Source: Myxococcales bacterium (lineage in GTDB: Bacteria; Myxococcota_A; UBA796; GCA-2862545). From it: DNA of 64,000 nt. Positions 1 to 8,224 of the stretch are shown here, piece after piece. Where the stretch lies: contig JAHQVJ010000175.1 in NCBI GenBank assembly GCA_019634415.1, forward strand, positions 28,041 through 92,040, written 5' to 3'. The notes under the pieces were generated by a model. It was given only the letters and a program-made list of their open reading frames with translations. It had not been told where the DNA came from and searched no databases. How positions within the stretch are numbered: position 1 is the stretch's first letter; every line of letters begins with the position of its first letter. The translations under genes were made by a program, and so were the position numbers.

Positions 1-111
1 GATGGCGTGAATCACGCCATCGGTGACGCCAGCGGCCCCCACACGAACGGCGGGGTCCAGGTCGTGAGCTCGGCCACGCAGGAAGCGCCGCTGCTTGGGT
101 GTCAGGTCCAT
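1..111 (-). CDS. yhbY: YhbY-family RNA-binding protein, N-terminal part
   Basis: Only the first 37 codons lie in the window; the gene runs off the left edge. Read from the ATG at 111 on the minus strand, the peptide starts MDLTPKQRRFLRGRAHDLDP and continues with VGAAGVTDGVIHAI. This is the typical start of the CRS1-YhbY (CRM) domain, a small RNA-binding fold that associates with pre-50S ribosomal subunits. In this family the LTPKQRRFLRG and VGxxGxTxGVI stretches are the most conserved N-terminal parts. The gene is divergent from the methyltransferase at 144, so two RNA-related genes share a very short intergenic gap. Confidence 0.85.
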   Translation of the reverse strand, partial: MDLTPKQRRFLRGRAHDLDPAVRVGAAGVTDGVIHAI

Positions 112-143
112 CGCATCCGTTGCTAACCGACTATGGACGTGGC

Positions 144-758
144 GTGACCATCCAACGACGACAGCAGCGAATGGCCCAGGTGCTCGCAGCCCGGCTGGCC
201 CGCGTGCACTGTGCCGTGGAGGCCGTACACCACCGCCACAACATCTCCGCCATCCTGCGTACCTGCGACGCGCTCGGCATACACCACGTGCACCTCGTGG
301 GCACCGGTCGCTTCAAGGTGAGCCCGGGGGCAGCACGCGGAGCAGAGCGCTGGCTGCAGCTGCATCACCACCCCGACGCCGCGGCGGCCATCTCCCACCT
401 ACGGGGGCAGCAGATCCGGATCTTCGTAGCGGATCTACAAGGTGCGCCGGTCCCACCCGAGGAGGTACCGGTGCAGTCCAGTGTGTGTCTGTGGTTCGGT
501 GCCGAGCTCGTGGGCGTGTCGGACGCCGCCCGCGAGGCAGCGGACGGAGTCGTGATGTTGCCCATGCACGGGTTCGCGCAGTCCCTCAACGTGAGCGTGG
601 CCGCGGCCCTGGCCCTGCGACCGGTGGCCGAGCGCGCCAGGGCGCTGGGCTCCGAGGCGCTGCTCCCGGCGGCCACACAAGCTGAGTTGCTGCAGGCCTG
701 GGTGGCGCGCGACCGCTCCTATGCGGCCGCAATCGCGGACCGAGGGCGCGGATCGTAG
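144..758 (+). CDS. trmH: SpoU/TrmH-family RNA 2'-O-ribose methyltransferase
   Basis: A knotted (SPOUT) SAM-dependent methyltransferase, probably tRNA Gm18 methyltransferase TrmH. The N-terminal motif HNISAILRTCDALG carries the catalytic-region Asn and Arg. The C-terminal knot shows FGAELVGVSDAA (motif 2) and MLPMHGFAQSLNVSVAAAL (motif 3, with the LNVS signature). The frame is open from a GTG at 99, but that start would overlap the divergent yhbY start. The GTG at 144 gives an N-terminus (MTIQRRQQRMAQVLAAR) that aligns with E. coli TrmH and about 204 residues in total; an ATG at 171 is also possible. Another SpoU RNA substrate cannot be excluded from sequence alone. Confidence 0.82.
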   Translation: MTIQRRQQRMAQVLAARLARVHCAVEAVHHRHNISAILRTCDALGIHHVHLVGTGRFKVSPGAARGAERWLQLHHHPDAAAAISHLRGQQIRIFVADLQGAPVPPEEVPVQSSVCLWFGAELVGVSDAAREAADGVVMLPMHGFAQSLNVSVAAALALRPVAERARALGSEALLPAATQAELLQAWVARDRSYAAAIADRGRGS

Positions 759-781
759 CCGGCAGGCGATATGCTGCCGTC

Positions 782-2638
782 ATGACGACGTTGTGGTCCC
801 TTGTCCTCGGCAGCCTCTTCAGCTGCCAGAACGTCTACGATTTCGACCGCGACGGGTTCGTCGAGCCCGAGGACTGCAACGACAACGACGAGGACTCCTA
901 CCCGGGCGCCGAGGAGATCCCCTACGACAAGATCGATCAGGACTGCTCGGGAGCAGATCTGGTCGACGTCGACGGCGATGGCTGGACGGCCTGGGAGGCG
1001 GGCGGGCAGGACTGCAACGACCTTCGCGCCGACGTGTACCCCAACGCCGAGGAGATCCCCTACGACAACGTCGACAGCAACTGCGACGGCTGGAACGACA
1101 ACGACTTCGACCGCGACGGCTTCGAGGCCCGCGGCCAGGGGGGCAACGACTGCGACGACTTCGATCCCCTCATCGTGCCCCTCGACTTCGACGGAGACGG
1201 GTTCACGCCCTGCACCGGCGACTGTGACGAGTCCGATCCCCTGCGAAACGCTGGAGCCGAGCCCATCTGTGGCAACGGCATCGAGGACAACTGCGACGGC
1301 GTGTCCGACTGCACCTACGTCGGCGTGGGGCTGGTCACGGACGCTCCCCTGGCCATCGAGGGCCTGGGCTCCGGCGTCACCGCCTACGAGTTCGGCCACA
1401 CCATGGCGCTACCGGGAGACGTCGTCGGCGACGAAGCTCCCGACATCGTGGTCGGAGGCTTCGTCGACGCCCTCGCCAAGGGGGAGGTCTCTCGCGAGCA
1501 GGCACGCGTGTGGTGGTTCGAGGGTCCCCTGGACGCACCGGGCACCGTCGACGATGCCGTAGCGACGTTGCAGGCCAGCGGTGACGATCTTCGGATCTTC
1601 GACCTGAGCGACGTGGACGGCGACGGACGCTCGGACCTGGCCGTGGCCTACGACGAGACTGGCTCCTCCGCCGCCCACGTGGGACTGTTCACGGCGCCTC
1701 CCGCCGACGGAGACACCTTCGAGTCGGCGGCCTTCATGACCCTGTCCGGCCTCACCAACGAGCGCATGGGAGACTCCGTCGTGAGCCTCGATGAAGGCGC
1801 ACGGATCGGGATCTCCGCTCGCTGGGCCCAGAGCAACCGAGGGGTGGTGCAGCTGCTCGCCCCAATACCAGGGGCCCGCATCGGCTTCGGCGAGGCGGGC
1901 GCCCTGCTGCGAGGCGAGTCCTACGCCTACGCAGGAAGCTCTCTGACCGTGGTGGACATCGACTCGGACGGCGTCGACGACCTGCTCCTCGGGGAGTCCA
2001 ACAGCGACCGGCGCCCCGACGTCTTCGCGCGGGTGATCGACAGCCCCCCCGAATCCGGCACCCACGAGATCAGCGACCTGTCGGTGGCGAACATCCGGCT
2101 GACGGCGTGGGGATCGGTGTTGTCGGCGGGCGCGAGCGGCGACCTCGACGGAGACGGTGCAGAGGATTTGGTCATCGGGGCCCGCAACTTCGGCACGCGC
2201 GTGGGCGCGGTGGCCATCTTCACGGAGCAGCCCACCGGCGACGTGGATCCCGAGGAGGCCCAGATCCAGCGCTTCGGCGTCGGCGACGACTACTTCGGCG
2301 ACTCCCTGGACGTCGGAGACTTCGACGGGGACGGCGCCGTCGATCTCGTGGTGGGCGCCCCCGCCGAGCTGGCCCGAGGCGGCGGCTCCACCAAGCCAGG
2401 CGCGGTGCTGGTCTGGTACGGCCCGCTGGTGCCCGGCTCGGAGGTCACCCTGGAGGCCGACTACAACGTGGCCGGGGTCGCTGTCGCCAAGGATGTGCGC
2501 TCTCGCGCAGGAGCGGAGGTCCACTTCGGCGACGTCACCGGCGATGGCCACAACGACCTGGTCGCCACCTCCCCCACGCAGGGCAACGGTGTGCTCTACG
2601 CCTGGCCCGGGGGTGCCACGGCGGACTTCGGGCTGTAG
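782..2638 (+). CDS. Secreted MopE-type metal-binding / FG-GAP repeat protein
   Basis: This 618-residue protein starts with a short hydrophobic leader ending in LGSLFSC, which may be a lipobox although it is not canonical. Residues 20-180 hold repeated Asp/Asn/Cys-rich units (DRDGFVEPEDCNDND, DGDGWTAWEAGGQDCND, DNCDG). These match the putative metal-binding MopE motif common in Myxococcota. The rest carries FG-GAP/integrin-alpha-like units with DxDGDG calcium-loop signatures, for example DVDGDGRSDLAVA, DLDGDGAEDLVIGA and DFDGDGAVDLVVGA. The family forms a surface or periplasmic beta-propeller; its ligand is unknown. A second protein of the same build is encoded at 13767-15803. It stands alone between trmH and a small secreted protein. 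Confidence 0.75.
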   Translation: MTTLWSLVLGSLFSCQNVYDFDRDGFVEPEDCNDNDEDSYPGAEEIPYDKIDQDCSGADLVDVDGDGWTAWEAGGQDCNDLRADVYPNAEEIPYDNVDSNCDGWNDNDFDRDGFEARGQGGNDCDDFDPLIVPLDFDGDGFTPCTGDCDESDPLRNAGAEPICGNGIEDNCDGVSDCTYVGVGLVTDAPLAIEGLGSGVTAYEFGHTMALPGDVVGDEAPDIVVGGFVDALAKGEVSREQARVWWFEGPLDAPGTVDDAVATLQASGDDLRIFDLSDVDGDGRSDLAVAYDETGSSAAHVGLFTAPPADGDTFESAAFMTLSGLTNERMGDSVVSLDEGARIGISARWAQSNRGVVQLLAPIPGARIGFGEAGALLRGESYAYAGSSLTVVDIDSDGVDDLLLGESNSDRRPDVFARVIDSPPESGTHEISDLSVANIRLTAWGSVLSAGASGDLDGDGAEDLVIGARNFGTRVGAVAIFTEQPTGDVDPEEAQIQRFGVGDDYFGDSLDVGDFDGDGAVDLVVGAPAELARGGGSTKPGAVLVWYGPLVPGSEVTLEADYNVAGVAVAKDVRSRAGAEVHFGDVTGDGHNDLVATSPTQGNGVLYAWPGGATADFGL

Positions 2639-2683
2639 ACTCACCACACCACGAGCGGCCCCTGTCGCCGTGGCCGGATCTGC

Positions 2684-3448
2684 ATGCTCACGACGCTCAT
2701 CGCCTTCGCCACTGCGGCCATCGCCGCCCCCGAGTCCACGTTCTCCTGGCAGCTGTCCGTCGACGGTCAGCCCGTGGGCACGCGGCACGTCCGCATCCAC
2801 ACCGAGGGGCCAGGAACCTCACCGATGCGTTTCGTGGAGGCCTTCACCACTTGGGAGACCCTCGGCACGAAGCGCTCGGTGGAGCCTCCCTCCTACCAAC
2901 ACCGACTCACCGCATCGGGCCCCGTGGGCGAGCCCGCCTCGTTCCACAGCACCCAGCGCATCGACGGACGCGCCTCCGAGGTCCAGGCTCGGTACACCCC
3001 CATGGGATGGCGCGTGACGGGCACGGGACTCCCTGGCCCCGACGAGCGCATCCTGCGCGGGGATCGAGTGGATCTGACCACCGTGGACCTGCTCGATCCA
3101 CATGCCCTGGCACGGCTGCAAGATTTCGATCAGCTCCGACTGCTCGACGCCACCACGGGAGCGGTGACCACCTTCACCGTGGTGTCCATGGGTCCGCGGC
3201 AGGTCACGGTGGGCGACGACACGGTGTGGACCGACGGCTGGGAGCTGCGCACGGCGGAGACCAGCTGGCGCCTGCACCTCACCACCGCCGGTCTGATGGT
3301 GCGACTCGACGCCCCCCTCGGCAGCCGACGCGTGGTCGCCGAGCTGCTGGGACCCCTGCCCCGCCCAGCCGACGACTTCCAGGTAGAGCTCCTGCCGACC
3401 GTCGAAGAGGTGGAGGCCGCCGACGGCGGGCCTACTCCGCCCCCGTGA
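2684..3448 (+). CDS. Secreted protein of unknown function
   Basis: This 254-residue protein has a clear signal peptide (MLTTLIAFATAAIAA, probable cleavage after AIAA). The mature part is predicted beta-rich, with alternating hydrophobic strands (STFSWQLSVDGQPVGTRHVRI, TSWRLHLTTAGLMVRLDAPLG) and no cysteines or obvious catalytic motif. The strand pattern loosely recalls DUF3108- or LolA-like beta-sandwich proteins, but I cannot assign a family. The gene lies 45 nt after the FG-GAP gene on the same strand and may be co-transcribed with it. Its last 17 bases overlap the end of the convergent galU gene. Confidence 0.6.
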   Translation: MLTTLIAFATAAIAAPESTFSWQLSVDGQPVGTRHVRIHTEGPGTSPMRFVEAFTTWETLGTKRSVEPPSYQHRLTASGPVGEPASFHSTQRIDGRASEVQARYTPMGWRVTGTGLPGPDERILRGDRVDLTTVDLLDPHALARLQDFDQLRLLDATTGAVTTFTVVSMGPRQVTVGDDTVWTDGWELRTAETSWRLHLTTAGLMVRLDAPLGSRRVVAELLGPLPRPADDFQVELLPTVEEVEAADGGPTPPP

Positions 3449-4274
3449 CCTGACGCGAGAGCCACGCTCGGAACGCGGGCCCCACCTCGGGATCCTGCAT
3501 CCCCATGCGAACCACCGTGGTGAGGTAGCCCAGCGGCTGCCCGGTGTCGTAGCGGGGCGAAGGCACGACGTCGGCCACCACCTTGCCCTGGGACGCCAGG
3601 GTGTTGATGGCGTCGGTGGCATAGAACTCGCCGCCGGTGTGCTCCGACAGGCCTGCAGCCAGCTCGCTGAACATCTGGGGCGTGTACAGGTAGCGGCCCC
3701 AGCTCACCAGGTGGCTCGGCTCCGTACCTGGAGCGGGCTTCTCCACCACGCCACGCACGCGCAGCACATCGCCCTGCACCACCGCGTCCACCACCCCGTA
3801 GCGGGACACGTCCTGGCCCGACAGGTCGCCGCATGCCAGCACGCTGCAGCCCGTTCGCTCCCAGGTGGCGATCAGACGCGCCGAGCAGTTGGGCTCGCCG
3901 AACAGGTCGTCGGGGAAGGCCACCACGACGGGATCGATGCCCGCGAATTCGCGCGCCATCAGCAGGGCGTGCCCCGTGCCCTTCATCTCGTGCTGTCGCA
4001 CGAAGGTGGCCCGCACGTTGGGGATCCCCAGGCGAGCTCGTCCCACCCGGCCCTCGAGCTCGACGTCCGTGTCGAACCAGTCTTCGATGCCACGCTTGCG
4101 ACGACTCGTGATCACCAGGATCTCCTCGATCCCGGCCTCCGCCATCTCACGGACCACCCAGTCCAACGCAGGACGCGTTCCGATGGGGAGCAACTCCTTG
4201 GGCACCACGCGCGTCACTGGGAGGAAGCGGGTGCCGTAGCCCGCCGCCAGGATCACGCCCTTCACCTGCCCCAT
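3432..4274 (-). CDS. galU: UTP-glucose-1-phosphate uridylyltransferase
   Basis: GalU makes UDP-glucose from UTP and glucose 1-phosphate in the cytoplasm, for envelope polysaccharide synthesis. The protein is 280 residues, the usual GalU size. It opens with the nucleotidyltransferase signature KGVILAAGYGTRFLPVT followed by PKELLPIGTRPALDWVVREM. It has the metal-binding FPDDLFG segment, the VEKPAPG motif and the GRYLYTPQMF and GEFYATDAI stretches typical of GalU. The ATG at 4274 is preceded by GGGAGGG, and upstream in-frame codons lack family similarity, so the longer open frame is not used. It converges on, and overlaps by 17 nt, the secreted-protein gene at 2684, and diverges from the DUF423 gene. 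Confidence 0.93.
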   Translation of the reverse strand: MGQVKGVILAAGYGTRFLPVTRVVPKELLPIGTRPALDWVVREMAEAGIEEILVITSRRKRGIEDWFDTDVELEGRVGRARLGIPNVRATFVRQHEMKGTGHALLMAREFAGIDPVVVAFPDDLFGEPNCSARLIATWERTGCSVLACGDLSGQDVSRYGVVDAVVQGDVLRVRGVVEKPAPGTEPSHLVSWGRYLYTPQMFSELAAGLSEHTGGEFYATDAINTLASQGKVVADVVPSPRYDTGQPLGYLTTVVRMGMQDPEVGPAFRAWLSRQVTGAE

Positions 4275-4344
4275 CCACCCTCCCTGGCCAGCGCTTCTGC
4301 GGTCCTGAGCATAGGGGCCGATAACGCGAACCAGGGGGGTCGGG

Positions 4345-4689
4345 ATGTGGTGGACAGTGGCTGGGATCGCAGGTGCGCTCGGGGTGCTCCTCGGTGCCTT
4401 CGGAGCCCATGGGCTGGAGGGCCGCGTCTCCGAGGAGATGATGCCGAGGTGGGGCACCGCGGCGCACTACCATTTGGTCCACGTGCTCGCGCTGTGCGCC
4501 GTCGCGGCACACCCGTCGAGCCCCCGCTGGGCAGGGGCGCTCTTCGTGGCGGGTATCCTGTTCTTCAGCGGTTCCCTGTACCTGATGGTCCTCTCGGGTC
4601 AGCGCTGGCTCGGTGCCGTCACTCCCATCGGTGGCGTGTGCTTCGTGGCAGGCTGGCTGGTGCTGGCATTCGCTTCCCGCGCACCGTAA
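4345..4689 (+). CDS. DUF423 family membrane protein
   Basis: This 114-residue inner-membrane protein has four predicted hydrophobic helices. The family pattern is clear: an N-terminal GALGVLLGAFGAHGLEG, a central Trp-Gly-Thr-Ala with HYHLVHVLAL, then GILFFSGSLYLMVLSG and the C-terminal GAVTPIGGVCFVAGWLVLA. DUF423 (YgdD-like) proteins are widespread and uncharacterised. It opens the plus-strand run that continues into the NfeD-like and flotillin genes 10 nt downstream, but no functional link to flotillins is established. A GGGGGG stretch upstream of the ATG could act as a ribosome-binding site. Confidence 0.88.
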   Translation: MWWTVAGIAGALGVLLGAFGAHGLEGRVSEEMMPRWGTAAHYHLVHVLALCAVAAHPSSPRWAGALFVAGILFFSGSLYLMVLSGQRWLGAVTPIGGVCFVAGWLVLAFASRAP

Positions 4690-4698
4690 GGAATTTCC

Positions 4699-5487
4699 AT
4701 GCTCGCGTTGTACCTGGCCGCACTGGGCTTCGGAAGTAGCCTCATCGTGGCTTCGCTGTTCTTCGGCGGAGGCGACAAGGATTTCGACAAGGACTTCGAC
4801 CTGGAAGCCGAGGCGGACCTGGACGCGGACGTCGACCTGGACGCGGACGTCGACCTGGACGCAGACGTCGACGTGGAAGCAGACCTCGACGCCGACGCCG
4901 ACATCGAGGCAGACGGCGACTTCGACAAGGACCTGGACGTCGCGGCCCAAGCCGCCGACGGCATCGCCGCCGGATCCGATGCACTGTGGCTGCCGTTCCT
5001 GTCGATGCGATTCTGGACCTTCGGAACCGCCACCTTCGGCCTCACGGGCACGCTGCTGGACCTGCTCTCCGTGCATCCGGGCGTGACGTTGGCGGTGGCC
5101 TTGCTCGTGGGTGGTGGGATCGGAACCGGTGCTGCGTGGTTCTTCAAGAAGCTGAAAACCGATACGGTTTCAGGGGAGACCACGCTGTCTCGATTCGCCG
5201 GGGAGGAAGCTCGCGTTCTGCTGCCGATTCGTCCCGGTATGCAAGGCAAGATCGTAGTGGAAACGCTCGCCGGACGCGTGGAGATGCTCGCATCGACGCG
5301 GGATCGCGAGGAGATCGAGCGCGGCAGTACAGTTATCATTGCAGATGTGCGGGGAGGCGTGGCTGACGTCTCCCAGCTCGGAGCTTCGAAACGGACGCGA
5401 GCTGGGGTTGCTCAGTCGAGTCCCTCGAATCCGCAGCAGATGGCTCGTGCGCAAGAACGGGCGGGGAAGGATCGTAGTGACGCGTAG
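4699..5487 (+). CDS. NfeD/YuaF-like membrane protein with acidic DxDxDxD repeat
   Basis: This 262-residue protein is partner to the flotillins encoded directly downstream. It has an N-terminal membrane segment (residues 1-23), then a loop of about 45 residues made of acidic repeats (LDADVD, VDVEAD, FDKD). Two further hydrophobic segments follow (WLPFLSMRFWTFGTATFGLTG and VTLAVALLVGGGIGTGAAWFF). The C-terminal part (GEEARVLLPIRPGMQGKI, VIIADVRGGVADVS) fits the small OB-fold of NfeD/YuaF proteins. In bacteria, nfeD-type genes commonly sit next to SPFH genes and help form membrane microdomains. The acidic loop sits between membrane segments and may bind cations; that is inference. Confidence 0.75.
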   Translation: MLALYLAALGFGSSLIVASLFFGGGDKDFDKDFDLEAEADLDADVDLDADVDLDADVDVEADLDADADIEADGDFDKDLDVAAQAADGIAAGSDALWLPFLSMRFWTFGTATFGLTGTLLDLLSVHPGVTLAVALLVGGGIGTGAAWFFKKLKTDTVSGETTLSRFAGEEARVLLPIRPGMQGKIVVETLAGRVEMLASTRDREEIERGSTVIIADVRGGVADVSQLGASKRTRAGVAQSSPSNPQQMARAQERAGKDRSDA

Positions 5488-5499
5488 TGGTCACCCACG

Positions 5500-5507
5500 G
5501 GAGGGGT
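5500..5507 (+). promoter_or_regulatory. Ribosome-binding site that sets the first flotillin start
   Basis: GGGAGGGG lies 3 nt before the GTG at 5511. The alternative in-frame GTG at 5487 overlaps the stop of the upstream gene and has no comparable purine tract, so 5511 is the better start. Confidence 0.5.
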
Positions 5508-5510
5508 TCG

Positions 5511-6839
5511 GTGCCTGAGTTCGCATTCCTGTGTATGGGCATGGGGGCTGGGCTCGCGCTCGTCACCCTCGTGTTCGCTGCAAAGCAATTCCTGTTCGTG
5601 GGGCGTCCGAACGAGCTGCTGATCTTCAGCGGCCGAAAGTACCAGCTCACCGACGGCTCCACCGTGGGGTACCGCGTGGTGCACGGCGGCTTCGCGCTGC
5701 GCATCCCGGTCCTCGAGAAGGTGGATCGGATGGAGCTGATCGCGATCCCCATCGAGCTCAACATCACCAACGCCTACTCGAAGGGTGGGATCCCACTGGC
5801 ATTGCATGCCATCGCCAACGTGAAGGTGAGCTCCGATCCGCGAAGCTACAACAACGCCATCGAGCGCTTCCTGGGACGAGATCCTGCAGAGATCCGCCAG
5901 GTGGCCAAGGAGACCCTCGAGGGGCACCTGCGCGGCATCATCGCGCGGATGACGCCGGAGGAGGTCAACGAGGACCGGCTGAAGTTCGCCGAGGAGCTGG
6001 TGGACGAGGCGGGAGAGGACTTCGACAAGCTGGGCCTCACCCTCGACACCCTGAAGGTGCAGTCCGTCAACGACGACGTGTCGTACCTCGACAGCATCGG
6101 CCGCGAGCGACTGGCCAACGTGCTGGCAGCGGCCGAGATCGCGGAGTCCACGGCCAAGGCCGATGCCGAGGAGGCCCAGGCGTCCTACGTCCGCGAAGGA
6201 CAGGTGGCCAACGAGCAGTCCGAGACGGTGATCAAGCAGCGGGAGAACGAGCTGCGGCGCCGCATGGCCGAGCTCGAGGCCAAGGCCAAGTCCGAGGAGG
6301 AGCGGGCTGAGCAGGCAGCACTCGCCGCCCGCGCACGCGCCGAGCAGCAGCTGCAGGAGATCCGTGGTCGCCTCGAGCACCTCCGCCTGTCAGCGGACGT
6401 GGTGCTCCCTGCCGAGGCCGACCGCAAGGCCGCCGAGATGCGAGCCCGAGCCGGCGCCGCCCAGATCGCCGCGGACGGTGAGGCCATGGCACGCGTCCTC
6501 GACATGATGCGCCAGACCTGGCTGAAGGCTGGAGACGACGCCAAGGACATCTTCCTCATCCAGCAGCTCGAGACGGTGCTCAGCACGGTGACGGAGCGGG
6601 TGAAGCAGATGGAGATCGGCGAGGTCACCCTGCTCGACGGAGGGGACGGCTCCGCCCTGCCCCAGCACATGGCCGCGCTTCCGGCCACCGTGGGCGCCGT
6701 GCTGCGGCAGCTCACCGAGACCACCGGAATCGACGTCACGGGAATCCTCGCGGGCAGCCAGCGCGACGACAGCGACGCAACCGTGCCTCCGCCCCAGCTC
6801 ACGGCGCGGCAGGACGTTCCCAACAAGGAGGTGGGCTGA
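5511..6839 (+). CDS. Flotillin-like SPFH-domain protein (first copy)
   Basis: This 442-residue membrane scaffold protein has an N-terminal transmembrane segment (LCMGMGAGLALVTLVFAAKQF) followed by the SPFH domain (GRPNELLIFSGRK, NAYSKGGIPLALHAIANVKV, IERFLGRDPAEIRQVAKETL). From about residue 190 it is a long Ala/Glu/Arg coiled coil, as in flotillins (EIAESTAKADAEEAQ, ERAEQAALAARARAEQQLQ). Flotillins oligomerise and organise membrane domains. It is translationally coupled to a second copy: its TGA overlaps the next ATG by one base. The two copies share the segments YSKGGIPL, LRGIIxRxTPEEVNED and GDDAKDIFL/GDSARDIFL, so they arose by duplication and probably hetero-oligomerise. Confidence 0.87.
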   Translation: MPEFAFLCMGMGAGLALVTLVFAAKQFLFVGRPNELLIFSGRKYQLTDGSTVGYRVVHGGFALRIPVLEKVDRMELIAIPIELNITNAYSKGGIPLALHAIANVKVSSDPRSYNNAIERFLGRDPAEIRQVAKETLEGHLRGIIARMTPEEVNEDRLKFAEELVDEAGEDFDKLGLTLDTLKVQSVNDDVSYLDSIGRERLANVLAAAEIAESTAKADAEEAQASYVREGQVANEQSETVIKQRENELRRRMAELEAKAKSEEERAEQAALAARARAEQQLQEIRGRLEHLRLSADVVLPAEADRKAAEMRARAGAAQIAADGEAMARVLDMMRQTWLKAGDDAKDIFLIQQLETVLSTVTERVKQMEIGEVTLLDGGDGSALPQHMAALPATVGAVLRQLTETTGIDVTGILAGSQRDDSDATVPPPQLTARQDVPNKEVG

Positions 6840-8146
6840 TGAGCACCATCCTGATCGTCATGGGCGTGCTCGCCTTCGTCGCCGTGATGGCGGGTGCGGG
6901 TGTCATGGGACTCGCCGGCAACCTCCTCTACATCTGCGAACCCAACGAGGTCCTCATCTTCAGCGGGCGCAAGCACCGTGACTCGGAGGGGCTCAAGGGC
7001 TACCGCATCATCAAGGGCGGCCGGGGCTGGCGCTGGCCCCTCATCGAGCAGGTGGACCGCCTCGATCTCACCAACATGATCATCGAGGTGGAGGTCCAGG
7101 GCGCGTACTCCAAGGGGGGCATCCCCCTCAACGTGCAGGGCGTCGCCAACATCAAGATCGCGGGCCACGAGCCCACGCTGGGGGCCGCGGTGGAGCGGCT
7201 ACTGGGCAAGGACCGCGAAGAGATCGTGCAGATGGCCAAGGACGTGCTGGAGGGCAACCTCAGGGGCGTCTTGTCGCGGCTCACGCCCGAGGAGGTCAAC
7301 GAAGACAAGCTCGCCTTCGCCGAGAAGCTGCTCGAGGAGGCGGAGCACGATCTGGGCCGGCTCGGCTTGCTGCTCGACACGATGAAGATCCAGAACGTGT
7401 GGGACGAGCGCGGCTACCTCGACAGCATCGGTCGCAAGCAGTCGGCCGAGATCATCAAGAAGTCGCGCATCGCGGAGGCCAGGGCGAAGGCCTCGGCGAT
7501 CACCCGCGACGCGGACAACCGCCAGCGCTCCCGGCTGCAGCAAGTGGAGGCCGAGGAGCAGATCGCCGTGGCCCAAGCGGAGCGTCGCGTGGCGGATGCC
7601 CGCACCAAGTCCACGGCCATGGTGGCCGAGCAGACCGGTCAGGTGGAAGCGCTCATCGCCAAGGCCACCGCCGCGCTCGAGGCCGAGGAGGCGCGCGTGG
7701 AGCAGGTGCGCATCCAGCTCGAGGCCGACGTCATCGAGCCCGCCCGAGCCGACATGGAGAAGGGCATCAACGAGGCCAAGGGGCGCGCAGCCAAGATCCT
7801 GGAGGAGGGTCGCGCCACGGTGACGGTGCTCGAGGACATGATCACGGTGTGGCAGCAGTCGGGCGACTCCGCACGCGACATCTTCCTCATGCAGAAGCTG
7901 CAGACCGTCATGGCGCACCTGGTCGACACGGTGGGCGCGGTCAAGGTGGACCGGCTCACCATGCTGCCCCCTGAGTCCCAAGGCAAGGGTGGTGGGGGGC
8001 TGCTCGGCAACGACGCAGCTCGTAGCGCCGTGCGGCTGGTGGAGGAGCTGAAGGGTGCCATCGGCGTCGATCTGCCGAAGCTGCTCGAGTCGGCAGCCGA
8101 GGGCGGATCGGATCGGTCCGAGCCAACGGCAGAACGGGACGGGTGA
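6839..8146 (+). CDS. Flotillin-like SPFH-domain protein (second copy)
   Basis: This 435-residue paralogue of the preceding gene has the same layout: an N-terminal membrane helix (residues 3-28), an SPFH domain (CEPNEVLIFSGRK, AYSKGGIPLNVQGVANIKI, LTPEEVNEDKLAFAEKLLEE), a coiled-coil flotillin region (residues about 200-330), and a C-terminal stretch with GDSARDIFLMQKLQTVMAHLVDTVG. The ATG overlaps the preceding stop by one base (TGATG), which indicates co-translation. A small Gly-rich insert (GKGGGGLLG) precedes the last helix. With the NfeD-like protein it forms a standard three-gene membrane-microdomain set. Confidence 0.87.
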   Translation: MSTILIVMGVLAFVAVMAGAGVMGLAGNLLYICEPNEVLIFSGRKHRDSEGLKGYRIIKGGRGWRWPLIEQVDRLDLTNMIIEVEVQGAYSKGGIPLNVQGVANIKIAGHEPTLGAAVERLLGKDREEIVQMAKDVLEGNLRGVLSRLTPEEVNEDKLAFAEKLLEEAEHDLGRLGLLLDTMKIQNVWDERGYLDSIGRKQSAEIIKKSRIAEARAKASAITRDADNRQRSRLQQVEAEEQIAVAQAERRVADARTKSTAMVAEQTGQVEALIAKATAALEAEEARVEQVRIQLEADVIEPARADMEKGINEAKGRAAKILEEGRATVTVLEDMITVWQQSGDSARDIFLMQKLQTVMAHLVDTVGAVKVDRLTMLPPESQGKGGGGLLGNDAARSAVRLVEELKGAIGVDLPKLLESAAEGGSDRSEPTAERDG

Positions 8147-8183
8147 CACCTCCGTCCTGACGGCGTAGGCTGAGGGTGCAACC

Positions 8184-8188
8184 AGAGG
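8184..8188 (+). promoter_or_regulatory. Ribosome-binding site pointing to an upstream CTG start for hflX
   Basis: AGAGG at 8184-8188 is 6 nt before a CTG at 8195. That CTG is in frame with hflX and would add LQQIHGNTTG to the protein; IHGN-type residues are, from memory, conserved at this place in HflX relatives. No equally good site precedes the TTG at 8225. Confidence 0.4.
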
Positions 8189-8224
8189 CGTACCCTGCAG
8201 CAGATCCACGGAAACACCACCGGC

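Noticed and set aside
99..143. Upstream GTG start for the TrmH-like gene
   Set aside because: It would overlap the start of the divergent yhbY gene, and the added residues do not match family N-termini.
1409..2800. Long minus-strand open frame opposite the FG-GAP protein
   Set aside because: It is antisense to a protein with clear MopE and FG-GAP motifs, its translation is His/Gly/Val-rich without domains, and such shadows are expected at this GC.
4799..4930. Short repeated triplets in the NfeD-like gene, considered as a repeat array
   Set aside because: The units are in-frame Asp/Ala/Leu/Val codons without constant spacers, so they are low-complexity coding sequence and not a CRISPR.
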